Part shown: piece by piece, positions 1 through 10,884 of the stretch
How the letters are laid out: the number at the start of each line of letters is the position of its first letter
Numbering within the stretch: the first letter of the stretch is position 1
Source of the DNA: Aptenodytes patagonicus
Taxonomy: Eukaryota; Chordata; Aves; Sphenisciformes; Spheniscidae
Length of the DNA stretch: 64,000 nt
Assembly: GCF_965638725.1 (NCBI RefSeq)
Contig: NC_134982.1
Span: 79,188,155 to 79,252,154 of the forward strand
Direction of reading: 5' to 3'
Notes under the pieces: generated by a model
The model's input: only the letters and a program-made list of their open reading frames with translations
What the model was told of the DNA's origin: nothing
Databases searched by the model: none
Translations under genes and position numbers: made by a program

Positions 1-1149
1 AGTAGACACCACTTCTCTTATAGAGAGCGTGAAAGAAAAGATGAAACTGCAGGGATATGGAGCTGCAAAGAAGACATTTTCATGTTAGTTTCCAAGCAGT
101 CATTCTTCAGTTTAACTTAACTCGATTGATCTGTTGGGTAAATATCGGTCTTTGGGTATGATCAGACCAATGCTGCCCATGCTGTTGCACTGCTTAAATG
201 AACAGCAACACCTCTCTTCCGCAACTGAGACGTCTCCAGTGGGCTGTGCCTGTGCTCCCGATGTCTTACAAAGGAAAAGAGCTCTGGATACACAAATGTG
301 TTTTCCTCTGCGTTGCAGCAGACAAAACTTAACACTTCTTAGCCTTAAGTGGATCACTTTACACTACTTGTCTGCTTGTGCCCCTCAGTCCATGTGGCCC
401 GTGATGCATGCTGGTGAGACGCAGTCTGGGCTTTCTGGTGACCTTGGGCAAGCCACCTCGCTGCCAGGTGGCACTGTGCTCCCCGCCTGTGAAATGGGGG
501 GGGAATGAAGTACCCAGAAACGCTTCTGCAGCTACCGTGGCAACTGAGGGATGAAATGCCATTGCTCCACAGATAAAAATTGCGTTTTCCCAATTTACTC
601 TAGCTTGCGGATGCTATTTTTTTCCATTTTACAGTTAAGGCGTATTGGCAAGAGGAATTCACGCACTCGTGGGAAGCCAGGACTCTGCGCTCATTTGCGG
701 TAGAATAACCCCCGGGCCACCTTTTCTTTGCCCTGCCAGCTAGGAATTTGGCTTACATGTAAGTAGCTGGGGCGGCACCGTTCTCGCTTACAGTAACATA
801 GCTGTGACTTGGAGGCAAAGCCGAGCCTAACAGAGAGCAAGCGCAAGCTACTCTCGGTGTTCTCACTGCGCTCCCGAGCGACAGTTTGTTGAGGACGGGT
901 TGTGTCGGGTACCGTGAGTTCAGAGTGGCCCGGCAGCTCCTGCGCAGCAAGAGCTGCTCAGGTCGATGGGCAATGCACGGTTTGTGAGTACGGGCCCACA
1001 ACGCGGTGCAGCAGCCTTGGTCAGCAGTCCCGCCTGGTGCCCGGCGCTTGCACGATGAGGCGTGGGGGAAGGAGGCACGCCAGCGCCGCCAGGGCCTGCA
1101 CCAGGGCCGGGATCCCACCCTGCCGCCCTGGGCATGCCCCGTGCTCCAG
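1..1149. other. Outer arm, no recognised gene
   Basis: Moderate-GC sequence repeated in inverted form at 49480-50627. It has no recognisable protein family, RNA gene or transposon. At the extreme left a short stretch preceded by a CTTCTCTTATAG acceptor-like sequence (1-24) opens a frame that closes with TAG near 87. It might be the end of a terminal exon, but nothing else supports that. Confidence 0.4.
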
Positions 1150-2850
1150 GCTGCGAGGGTCCTCTAAGCCAGAGCCTCCCTGGGCTTAGGGGCGCCAACG
1201 CTGCCAGCGCTCACCCAGACCTCATCCCTCCGTGTGCCGGCTTTGCTCCCTGGGTGCCTTCTCCTCCCCGCCCCTGGTTTTGGGGGTGTGCAGTCCGGCC
1301 TGGGGTGATGCCGGGTGAAGGCACTGGAGCTGCGTGCTCGCCCCGGCGGGGGCCGGGGGAGGAATGGCGGGAGGGGGCTGCCGGACCGCGCCCAGCCTCT
1401 GCCTGGTAATCGCCGAATTGCAGGGAGAAGGGTCCCCGGGGTGGGGGGGCGCCTTGCTCCCCGCCCCCGCGGCGTGTGGGAGCGGGGAAAGCCCCGGGGA
1501 CCGGTGGCTCCGGCACAAAGGAGGGCGCCGGGGCCGGCCGGGGGCACGGCGGCGCCGGGCCGGGCGGGGGGAAGCCGCGGCGGTGCCCGGGGGGGATCCC
1601 GCTCCCTCCCCTCCCCTCCCCTCCCCTCCCCTCCCCTCCCCTTCGCCCGCCGCTCCGCCCGCCCCTTCCCGGCCGGCCCCTGTCCCCTCCCTCCGCTCCG
1701 CTCCGCAGCCGGGGCGGGGGGCTGAAGGCCGGCTCCGGCGCACGGGGAGGCAGAGGAGGAGCGGCGGGCGATGGGGCAGCAGCCGCGCCGGTTATCCTCC
1801 GGGCATCGTTAGGGAGAAAGAGGGGGCGAAAAAGAAGAAGGGGAAGAGGGAGGGCGGCCCCGGCCCCCGCCCCTCTCCGCCGCGCCGAGGAGGGCGGGCG
1901 GACCAGGATGCCCGGCTGGCGGGCGCTGCCCGCCCGCCCGCATGGAGAGCGCCGCCCGTAGCGGGGCCGCCGCGCCGCGCCGCGCCGCGCCGCGCCGCAC
2001 CGCACCGCACCGCGGGGTGAGCCGGGCTGGGCGGGTGCGGGGGGCCGGCTGCGGGGGCTGCCCCTGCGGCCGCGCGGGGTGCGGAGGGCCGGGGTGGGCG
2101 GCGGGGGCCGGGTGGGAGCCCGCCGCCGGAGGTGCCTCCGGCCCGGCCGTGCGGCACCGCGTCCCGGGGGGGCTCGGGCAGGCGGCGGGAGCCCGGCACG
2201 GCCCTGGGGGCGTTTGGGCTGCGGGAGCCGGGGCGGCGCGGCTGCTTTCCTGCTTCCCCCCCGTCTCCGCGGGCCGAGGCGGGCCGGGACGCGGGAGCGT
2301 ACGGGTTTGTCTTCGGCAGCTTCGGCATCCCCGGGACGCCCTGGAAGCAGTGCGGGGGCAGAGCCCGGGGCGCCGGCGCCAGGCGGGGGCCGTGCGGGCT
2401 CGCCGGTGGCCACGTGGCGAGCGGAGGACGAGGGGTGGCCCGCCGGGGCGAGGAGCGTGCTCGGAGGCAGCGCCGCGGTGACCGCGGTCCGTTTGCGGAG
2501 GGGCGCTTTCCCCCCGCGAAGGTGCCGGGCGGCCCCTCGCCCCGCCGCGGTGCTGCGGCCGCGGCCCTTCCGCGCGGAGCCTCCCCCTGAAAGGGGGGTC
2601 CCTCGCCGCCGCCTCGGCTCCCGACGTCGGTGGAGCCGCGCAGGCTGGCACCTGGCTGGTGCCTGGGCTCGGGGTCCCGTGGGGAGCAACCACCTTCCCC
2701 TCGCCCCGGCTGGCTGCCGGGGCAGCCGGCGGTGCCGTCCGGCCGTGTCTGTAGCGGACACGCGTGGGTTGTCTTTGCGCCGAGAGTGGGGACAGAGCGG
2801 CGATTCCCGCGAGCGGCCCACGGGGAGACGGTAGTCAGCGAAGGCGGACA
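1150..2850. promoter_or_regulatory. CpG island, left arm
   Basis: About 1.7 kb of extremely GC-rich, CpG-dense DNA with CCGCC and CTCCC runs, including seven tandem CTCCC units at 1606-1640 and a GCCGC tandem near 1970-2010. Avian CpG islands of this type usually mark promoters and first exons. A possible short first exon begins at ATG 1942 and reaches a GTGAGC donor at 2017, but no downstream exon joins it in frame, so no gene is called. Long open frames on both strands here follow from the low frequency of stop codons in GC-rich DNA. A second copy lies at 47790-49480. Confidence 0.75.
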
Positions 2851-3492
2851 CCATGTTTCTGCCACGGTGTTCCCCGACTGTGCTCTTCTCTGCCGCTGTC
2901 TCGCAGTGCTGCGGAGTTGGTTGTCGTTTGGGAGACGACTGCGTGCTGCGGCAGGGCGTGATGGATGCGCAGGTGTATTCACACACAGCTGCTAGGGCAA
3001 GGCAAGCAATAAAAGCGAGGGTAGCTCTGGCCTTGCCGCTGTCCGTACCAATAGGCCGAGTGCTGCTGATCTCCGTGGTGCAAGTGAGGACCAGCTTTCT
3101 CTGCAGGCACACGCGTGCCGGGGGAGCAGCACCGCTGGCAGGTGCTGAGGGAGACACCTGAAGGCCCGTACCGGCTCCGAACAACGGAGACACAGGATTT
3201 GGCTTGTCGACGTGCTTTAGAAATGATGTTTCAGTGCTGCACGACATGTTGGCAGTTCTGCCCTTGAAAGCGTGGCTGAAGCCTTTGATCCACAGTGCCT
3301 TTCTGCATTTGCTAAGCCAGCTAAATCACTCATCGAATACTATGAGCCCTGCCCTGAGAGAGAATGCGTCCTCTGTGTTTTGAGCCTCTCTACGTATCAG
3401 CCTCCTTCTTCCTTTTTTTGCCTTCTCTTCACACGTGTAATTAAACAGCTCATTTCCTCTGCGACACATCCCAGGAAACATGCTTGGCTGGG
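2851..3492. other. No recognised gene
   Basis: Transition from the CpG island to ordinary composition. I see no convincing exon, RNA gene or transposon. It is repeated in the right arm at 47152-47790. Confidence 0.35.
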
Positions 3493-3581
3493 ATTATTAT
3501 TATTATTACTATTATTATTATTATTACTATTATTATTATTATTGCTATTATTATTATTATTGCTATTATTATTATTATTTC
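3493..3581 (+). repeat. (ATT)n microsatellite, left arm
   Basis: Imperfect tandem TTA/ATT repeat interrupted by ACT and GCT triplets. Its 3' end merges into TTATTTCAG, a good splice-acceptor-like sequence at about 3574-3582. A frame of about 85 codons follows (to 3843). I do not recognise its product, and the frame is also open through the repeat, so an exon is only a possibility. Confidence 0.9.
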
Positions 3582-6500
3582 AGGTCTAGGAATGTTTTGG
3601 AACGGGAGGTCAGAAGAAGGGCAATACGAAGTAAAGGAGCTTCGTGGAGACCACTCAGAGAAGTTCACCGTGATGGAAAAGAAGGGGGCATCCCATGTAA
3701 CAAGAGAGATGATCAGCAGTCACCTGACAGAGGACCGAAGGGATGTCTGCTGTTTTAAGAACAGCCAAGTCGTACTCTTCACGTGGGACGAGCAGGCTGC
3801 CCTTCACCTGCCCCTTTCAGCGCCATCAGAACAGGGTAGCTAAGTGAATCACAAAAGCCTTTACTGTTTCCCTCGGGAGTACCCTGTACCAGCCCTCCTT
3901 GGCCGAGTGTGACAGCCCAGGTGTGGCCGGGATCAGACCGTGGAAGAGCTCAGGGTCTCAGGGGTTTCCCTCCATCTACTTGGACTTTGCAAACGGGCAT
4001 TTCTGTTCTTTTTCGCAAATGCAGGTCCCACTAGCTAAATCCCAGGATCTCAAGGATCGGTTCTAGGATCTTTTCTTTCGACCTTACCTCCTCCTTTCAT
4101 TTTCCATTCATAAGAAATACTGTGTTTATATCAGACCACTGGAGCCGGAGATTACCGCTCAGGGACTTTCACACAGACAATCTCAAAGCGTGTGCCTGTG
4201 GGGGGATGGTCCTCACCGACCATCCCGGGTAACGTGGAGAGGGTCCTATCACAACTTCTGTGGTGTGTTCGCCCAGGCTGAAGACCCTGGGACGTTGTAG
4301 GGGAGACACAGGAGGGGACTTTGCGTCCACGGAGGGATCCTGCTCGGCTGAGCAACAGCAGACACGATGAATTCATAAAAAGGGACACCACCCCTTGAAG
4401 CTCCTGATGCAGCACTCAGCACGACAGGCTTGGGGCAGCCCTGGGGCTCCCGGTGCTCTTTCTGTGCAGAGACCTGCTGACACTGCCAACACCTGGCGAG
4501 CCCCGCGTGCCCGGTTTGGCACTGCCACCCTGCCAGTTGTACTGCTTTACCAAGGGTCATAGTTACGATAGCGTGTATGTGAGAAGAACAGTCGTCATTT
4601 CTCACGAGAAAGGTGTTCTTCTTCGTGGGGGTTATTCAGTGGCCGCAGGGGCACTCCCTGCCGTGGGTCTTTGCCCCTATGGGTGCGGAGCAGAATATCC
4701 CCTTTGCCAGGAGCTGTCCTTGTCCCCCGCGCCACTGGTGTCCAGCCCCCGCGCATCCCGAGGGGCGATGCCGGTCCCCTGCCGGCACTGAGCTCCAGGG
4801 CCAGGCGCCTTCACGTGCTGTGTTGGACCGACCGTCCCCGCAGACCTTGCAGGTCGGGGAGCCCCGCGGCCCCAGGTATCCCAAACTCACAGCTGCTCCA
4901 AAGTCATTTATTCCGTCTGGAACCGGGACTGAGAGTCTTTGGGCTGAGCTCTGTGCTCATGACACCCACCCAAGTCGCGGTCCAACGGGCTGGTCTGCTG
5001 GTGGAGCCTGCAGGAGAACCATCAAGGCCACTTCTAATACAGTATTGTCAGTGCAGATAATAAGGGATTGCATTATTGCAATTTTTATCATTGCAGATTA
5101 ATGAGGGGTCGTTTCCTGTAAAAAATCAGGAATTTGGGGGTGGGTTCCGGTCATTGATTTTGGTCGTTCCATGGTTGTTGTTGACTCACTGAAACTAAAA
5201 ATTTGCGTAAGAGAGACTCGACTCTAATGCACTTCCTACTCAGAAATAGTAATCAGAATTTCAGATTGTTCAGGTATCTTGCTCAGACGTTTTCAACTGG
5301 AATGCTTTTTTCCTTTAAAAATGTTGTTACAGGTACCGTGAAGTGGATCTATAACAAAAGTATAGAAAGGCTAACATGATTAAAGGGAAATGTTCAGAAT
5401 TAGTTTCCTTCTTTACGCTGGGGTAAGTCCACTTCACCATATTTTCAGCTTACAAGTATTTCTTCATGTTTTAGCTTCTAACGGTGATTTTGGATGGGAA
5501 TACTGTTGGATGCGAGAGAATTGTTCCGGTCAGTCAGAAAAGCTCTTTTTTGTCCTACTTCCATCATGTTCATTCTGTTTCTCGTGACTGGTCTCACTAG
5601 TTTCAACCTTGTTGTTTGAACTAAGGATTACCTCACTGTACCTGTCTCAACTGATGTCATGGCGACTCTATCACACTAAGAAGGTGGAGCTTCCATTTTG
5701 ATACAAAAAACGATTTTCCTAAGCCTTTCTATCGTTTTTGCACTTTGACAATACTCCCAGCGTAAACTTTTCCTCCGGTATGAGGAATGGAAAACTGCCC
5801 AAGGATTAGTCCTCTTGCGTCATGTCAGCGATATCTGCCGGTAGCCGAGTTTATTTACTAGGTTCCTCTGTACAAAAGACTGCGTTCAGTGGCTTTGTAG
5901 AGATGCATTCAGATGAACTTGTAGCTACCGGTTTCCTCAGCAGGGAGACGCGAGGAAATCCTAACAGCGTTGGAGTAAAGGAAGAAATTATTGCAGACCA
6001 AAACTCCTTTACCAGGTATTCTCTCTCAGCGTCAGATCGGTCACGCGACATGCAGTTAACCTGTCACCTAAGGCACAGCGCTACCGGGACAAAAAGACGC
6101 CCAACCCAAAACCCGACAGCCTTACTAACTGCCAGTGACTCAAATTTGCCATACATTTACGACACATACATTCTGCCTCACGTATTTGATTTTGCCACCC
6201 GTTTTCATGGGCTCTACGTGGTACGGTGGAAGAATGTTCCGTCCTTAATAAACACATCTCTTTTCTGTTTTCACAGTGATTTCTCAAGGCGGGGGAAGGG
6301 CATGCTGGTCATCACGTCATGGGCCTCGTGCTTCCCTCTGCTGTGCAACCAAGAGTAAAGCACGGGCGTGCAGAAACCGTTTCCCGAGGTCCTGACAGAC
6401 TGAAATGTTAACTGTGGGCCTATCTGGAGTGTACTGCCCTAGCGCCAACACCGCTTCCAATACAAATCTTATAAAAAGATCCATTTGAGATGGATGAGAC

Positions 6501-8139
6501 ATTTTGTACTGAAAAAACCCTTAATTTTGACTTTGTACAATTGAATAGTACTCGCAGCTTAATATTCTCTGGAATGTTTTGCTGTTGCCAGAATCTTTCT
6601 GCTTCTCGCACTCCCCTCTTACTCAGAACACAATGCTTATGAAATGCATAATCTTGCATTTTATCCTGGAAGAGTCTTTGCTCACCGTTTTTTCCGGCAA
6701 GCTGTGATGTTTATCTGGGCAATCAGAGCCGCGGGACGGAGCACGGTGCTTCCAGTTCTCCCTTTTTCCACTGTGCAGCTGACGGTGACTGAGGCAGCGA
6801 TGCCTCGGCAAAGGCACCGGCCGTGAGCTGGGGGTGTCTCGGGAAGGAATTGAGAGTATGGAAGGAGTGACGCCCTGCAGCCTGGAAATGGGGGGTGATT
6901 TATGCCGCCGCCTGGTGATGCCAGTGCTTTCTGAGTTTGTGCCCCTGTTGTGACTGCTGCTCTAGAGAGGAGACGCTGGTCGTGGCCGAGATGGGAGAAA
7001 CCTGAAGAAGTGTCCTCGGGAGCAGGGTGTTTTGAGATCCCCTGTTTGGTCTGTAATATTGGGGTGCAAAAGAGAGGCGTAGAAGCCAGAGCATCCATCC
7101 GTTCCTCAGCCGGCAAAGCAGAATCAAGAGAGTGGTGGAAGAAGCTCTGCCTCTCGGGTCTTGCCTGTGCTGAAACCAATCATTCCTGCATTCCCAAAAA
7201 GACAGCAAGAAGTTGTTTCCCACACAGTCCAGGGCACCGAGGGAGGCTGAGGATGGGTTCACGTGCAAATAGAGGACGCCGTTAAGAAAGTCCTTCCTCT
7301 GTCAAAACCAATGCCTTCCTCTTGATTTCAGGTCACCCCTCTCCTAAACCAAAGTGTCTCGGAGACACAGGCAGACAGCTGACAGAGCATTTCCCGGGCG
7401 GTACACACGGGTTCCCCTCGGGAGCGGCTTCTCTGCACCGTGCTGGGATGAGACCTATTAACAGGCACATTCTGTGTATGTGTCTCTGTTCGCACGCCTC
7501 CTGTGAAAGTAGCTGGGCGCCTCTGAGTGCCAAGACGCAGCCAAAGGAGGAAGGAATCTGTGTTACAAAGCAGCGTTCAAAACGCTGTTTTCTGGGAGAG
7601 AAGAAACAGACATGTAGAGAGGAGCACGCTGCCGTGATTCCTGCTGCCACGTAGCATGCCAGCTGCTGAAACCAGCAGGAGAGATACCGGCTCTCTGCAC
7701 CCTCTTGTGAAAGTTCTCCACAATTGCACCGTCACAAATCCACGGGGCATCTGCGGCAGTGAAAATGGCTGTGGTACTCGCTCCTCCAATACACCAGCAC
7801 GCCAGACGCGAGCGCTGAAGAACCGGTGCTGTCAGCAGCTCTTGAACACGAGAAGCATTAGAAGCAGGGGAACTCACTGGCTTATTCAGCCCGTTCCTTG
7901 GCAGGTCACTCCCTTCCACACCTGGCTTCTTCACTGCTTCCAAAGATGACTGAAACTGAGCTCTGCACGCACGTACACGACCCCCCCGGCAGCGGCACAG
8001 ACACCTCCAGCAGGACAAACATCTGCCCACCTCGGAGAGGTTCCTGCTTTGTCACACTCTGTGGGGTGCAGAGACAAGTGCTGGAGGTGGCAACGTTATA
8101 GCGCATCCCAACTCCTTTCATTGACAGTAAGAGAACTCG
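3582..8139. other. Arm interior, no recognised gene
   Basis: About 4.5 kb of ordinary-GC DNA. Several open frames occur, the longest being 178 codons at 5822-6358 plus and 165 codons at 6682-7179 minus. None shows a motif, signal or family I recognise. Their near identity to the mirror copies is uninformative because the whole arm is near-identical. No CR1, LTR or tRNA was recognised here. Confidence 0.35.
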
Positions 8140-8143
8140 AGCG

Positions 8144-8505
8144 CAGTAGATTTTTTTTTTAAATACCAGCCTAAATTTATTTTTTCATTATTTTACCCCT
8201 TTACGCTTTTTCATGCTACTTCCAACTTCTGCACATAGTCCTTTCCTTCCTTTGGTGTTTCTACCTCTTCCTTTCTTTGCACCTTCCCCTCCCTGCTTGT
8301 CAGCGGAGCTATTTTCAGATCTTTTAGGGTCCTTTTTTTCACCCACCTTGTACCAGATCTGCCAACACAATAATAACTCTCCTGACTTTGCCCCTAACTG
8401 CCTTCTCTTTGGGCCACCTTCACAGCTGGCAAAGCTTCGGTCTTTCGTCTGCAATTTTCTGACAGCAAGTGATTTCCTAAGGACTGCAGTGCAAGCACGA
8501 ACCAC
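8144..8505 (-). pseudogene. Retrocopy-like 3' end with poly(A), left arm
   Basis: On the minus strand a 105-codon frame (8505 to 8188) has a lysine/arginine/glycine-rich C-terminus ending at TAA. Shortly after come AATAAA (8176-8181) and, about 15 bases further, a run of ten A (8151-8160). Stop codon, polyadenylation signal and A-tract in that order are the signature of a reverse-transcribed mRNA end. No target-site duplication was identified, and I do not recognise the source gene. It could instead be a genuine terminal exon next to an A-rich tract. Confidence 0.35.
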
Positions 8506-9080
8506 AAGGCAGACCTTTTCTCTCTCAAGCGAAGCTGCTTTGAAAGGACTGATGAATTCCCATCACGGAAACGAAGAGATGCTGACCGAGGATCAGACTG
8601 GAAGGATTTGAAAGGGGGTAGGAAGCTCAGCCTGCAAAATGAGACACGAGAATCTTTTTCCCCACAGGAATTTTGGCATCACTTTAGCACTGCTTCACAC
8701 TGGCGAGCTGTCCCCAGGAGAAGAGCTTCGTCAGCCCCCCCCGCCCCGTTTGCACACCCCTCCTGACAGCGGTGGGAGTGCTCCGGCCATAGGCGTGGAG
8801 CCCGCTGTTCCCAGCTGGGGGACGAAGCCCCTGCCAGGCCCCTCAGGCACACCCGGAGTGGGGGGACCCCTCCTCGCTGTCCCCACAGTGGGGTCCAGGG
8901 CTCCGAGGATGCTCCTTCCGTCCGGGCAGAGCTCGGGATGGCCCTCATGGCACTGGGACTGGGCTGGGGCACCGGGGGCTGCCAGCAGAGACCGGGCGTG
9001 ATGCTCAGTTGGGTCCCCATCGGACCTGTGACAAAACCAGCTTGCCCTCCTGCCTGCTCTGCCCTCGGCATCTGCTGCGG
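8506..9080. other. 3' flank of copy A1, no recognised gene
   Basis: Sequence beyond the left edge of the gene array. At 9081 (GTGCCACCC) it meets the 3' part of the A1 cassette. The other gene copies, except the mirror A4, continue instead into unit-spacer sequence. A GC-rich stretch at 8640-9000 keeps frames open on both strands but shows no known domain. Confidence 0.35.
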
Positions 9081-9163
9081 GTGCCACCCACGGTGGGGCA
9101 CGGGGGGAAAGGGAAAAGGCACGAGGAGGAGGGGGAGAAAGCAGCACCCAGAGCCTGTGTCAG

Positions 9164-9190
9164 AGAAAGAGGAATTTATTTCCTCTTTCT
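9164..9190 (-). promoter_or_regulatory. Poly(A) signal of A1 inside a perfect hairpin
   Basis: On the minus strand AATAAA (9180 to 9175) sits at the tip of a perfect 11-bp inverted repeat, AGAAAGAGGAA / TTCCTCTTTCT, with a five-base ATAAA loop. It begins about 25 bases after the A1 stop codon. A GT/CT-rich segment that could serve as the downstream element follows. Confidence 0.8.
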
Positions 9191-9215
9191 GGAATGCAGG
9201 GTTGCTGGAGCCCTG

Positions 9216-10271
9216 CTAGTGCTGCCGGCGGGGCGGCCTCTTGCAGGGCTGTGGAGAGTCCTGGGGGCCGGGGGCCCTCCTCTTTGGGGGGCGCTGGGGC
9301 CCCCCGGGCGAGCGGTCCATGCCCCGGCCGGGAGCGCAGGGGCTGCGGCTGCAGCCCTGGGCAGAGGGCCCTGCCACCGCCGCCTCCCCCGGCTCCTCCT
9401 GGGGCTGCTCCTGCTCTGCAGGGGTGGGTGCAGATGGGGGGCGGACGGGACCCCTGCGGAGGGCGGCCTCCAATGTGCCGGCTTCCTCCTCGCTGTCGGA
9501 GCCTGCAGGGCTGCCAGAGGAGGCCAGGCTGGAGTCGGGCGTCCCCCCCCAGTAGGCGGTGGGGCTGGGGATGGCCGCAGGGCTGTCGTCCTCCTCCCCG
9601 GCAGCGTAGGGGCACAGCAGCCTCCAGGCCTCCTCGCTGCACTGGCGCACAATGATATTGATGACGCCATGAACCAGCAGTGCGGTGTGTTCCTCGAGGT
9701 AGTCCTGCAGCACCTGGACCATGACTTCCCCATCTGGACCGTGGACACACAGGGCGTGCAGGATGGTGCTCTCCGCACTCTTTGCCTGCCACCACCGAGC
9801 CCCATATATTGCCTCCAGCTCCCGGCGCAGCCAGGGCAGCACGGGGTAGAGGAGATGCTGGTTTTGCCGGAAGAGTGCGGCCCACACCTCGGGCAGGAGG
9901 CCACCCACAGTAGCTTCGGCCTCTGTCCCCGCAGCCCCCTGCTCTTCCAGGAACGGCATCCCCTGTGGAGAGGACGCCGCAGGGCGATGGGGGCTGCTGT
10001 TGGCCAGGCGGCCGGGAGCTCTGCCTGCCTGGCTGCTGGCGACTGATGGCTGTGCGGGGGACGTGATGACATGCTCTAGGTAGTCATCTCCTCCCCGCAC
10101 AGAAAACTTGACCTTCTCCATCTGTCCTCTGCAGAGTGGGCAATTTGATGACCTTTTTGCCCACCGCAGGATGCAGCCCAGGCAGAACTGGTGTTGGCAT
10201 GGCTGCACGAAGGCGACGCCGTTCTGAGCATCGCGGCAGATGGGGCAGGTGCACTCTGGCTCCGTGGCCAT
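9216..10271 (-). CDS. TOPORS-like RING-finger protein, copy A1 (type I RING), 351 aa
   Basis: Probable RING-type E3 ubiquitin ligase of the TOPORS family, expected to be nuclear. A C3HC4 RING occupies residues 9-47 with ligands C9, C12, C25, H27, C30, C33, C44 and C47; R48 sits at the usual linchpin position. Residues 127-218 ([17 protein letters not shown] and the following helical segment) resemble the domain that follows the RING in vertebrate TOPORS. Then come an acidic/serine stretch (226-270, with GSDSEEE), a proline-rich stretch (275-330) and a basic tail with KRR (330-332) and KRPPRR (344-349), a likely nuclear localisation signal. At 351 residues it is about a third of human TOPORS and lacks the long RS-rich region. 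The start is the first ATG of the spliced transcript, with A at -3 and G at +4. Family assignment is by recognition; activity is inferred. Confidence 0.88.
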   Translation of the reverse strand: MATEPECTCPICRDAQNGVAFVQPCQHQFCLGCILRWAKRSSNCPLCRGQMEKVKFSVRGGDDYLEHVITSPAQPSVASSQAGRAPGRLANSSPHRPAASSPQGMPFLEEQGAAGTEAEATVGGLLPEVWAALFRQNQHLLYPVLPWLRRELEAIYGARWWQAKSAESTILHALCVHGPDGEVMVQVLQDYLEEHTALLVHGVINIIVRQCSEEAWRLLCPYAAGEEDDSPAAIPSPTAYWGGTPDSSLASSGSPAGSDSEEEAGTLEAALRRGPVRPPSAPTPAEQEQPQEEPGEAAVAGPSAQGCSRSPCAPGRGMDRSPGGPQRPPKRRAPGPQDSPQPCKRPPRRQH

Positions 10272-10359
10272 GTTCGTGCTCCGCGGCGGGTTGGGGAGAG
10301 CCGAGGATGAGGAGCTGCTCCCCCTCGCTGGCGCTGGTGCTGCCAAAGGGTGTCGCGTG

Positions 10360-10545
10360 CTGCAAAATGGAGAGAGGCCATGGTCACTTGCTGTCCCGGG
10401 GAGGGGAGGGGAGGGGAGGGGAGGGGAGGGGAGGGGAGGGGAGGAAGAAATGCCCAGGCCCCTCGAGAAGGACACCCTCCCGGCTCCCCGAGACCCATTG
10501 CCCGCCCCACGGCCACCCCGGGGGACGTGTCCCCGCACAGCTCAC
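10360..10545 (-). other. A1 5'UTR intron with GGGGA tandem repeat
   Basis: Predicted 186-bp intron. The donor GAG|GTGAGC lies at 10545 and the acceptor CATTTTGCAG ends at 10360, after which exon 2 starts and runs into the coding start at 10271. The upstream exon (roughly 10546 to 10760) contains no ATG, so it is noncoding. Within the intron a GAGGG pentamer repeats about 8.6 times (10401-10443); on the transcribed strand this is a CCCCT tract. Confidence 0.75.
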
Positions 10546-10789
10546 CTCCGCTGCTGCAAGCACGCCCCGCGGTGCCCGGCTGCCTGAACCAGGCAGGGCC
10601 GGGGAAGCACAGGGGATGGCTCCGGGACGGGCACCGAGAGCTGCCGACGGCAGCCCCCAAAGCACCACCCAGCACCAGGAGAAGCCTCGCTCCACCCTCC
10701 AGACCTCGCAGGCACGCTCGGCAGGAGTGCAGGCACGAGCCAGGCTGGGCCAGGCTCTGCCAGCGCCCAAAGATAAGCAGTGAGGGACG

Positions 10790-10866
10790 TGAGGTCACAG
10801 ACCATTGCTTGCTGACATCACAGTCTGCCGCTCGGTGACGTCAGCCTCCACCACCTGGTGATGTCA
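10790..10866 (-). promoter_or_regulatory. A1 promoter: four CRE-like sites at 23-bp period
   Basis: Four octamers, written on the plus strand: TGAGGTCA 10790-10797, TGACATCA 10813-10820, TGACGTCA 10836-10843 and TGATGTCA 10859-10866. Each starts exactly 23 bases after the last. The third is the full consensus cAMP-response element. A TTATCTTTGGG segment lies between the cluster and exon 1, where a TATA box might be expected. CREB/CREM/ATF family binding is inferred from the motif. Confidence 0.75.
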
Positions 10867-10884
10867 CAGCAGGCCTTCCGCCTC

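Noticed and set aside
1942..2016. First coding exon of a CpG-island gene
   Set aside because: The only downstream acceptor examined (TTATTTCAG near 3582) would give an immediate stop in the required phase, and no other exon was found. It is kept only as a remark.
1211..3247. Very long minus-strand open frame (678 codons) through the CpG island, and its right-arm mirror
   Set aside because: The composition is extreme GC with proline, arginine, alanine and glycine only, and frames are open on both strands. It shows no domain, and the two arm copies differ in frame after repeat-length changes. It is best explained by lack of stop codons.
3480..3758. Poly-tyrosine, poly-isoleucine and poly-leucine frames through the ATT repeat
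   Set aside because: Translation artefacts of a trinucleotide microsatellite.
9009..10046. Long frames antisense to the RING genes (up to about 350 codons) and alternative-frame shadows
   Set aside because: They overlap the RING coding exon in GC-rich DNA, encode no known domain, and the conserved zinc-ligand pattern lies only in the chosen frame.
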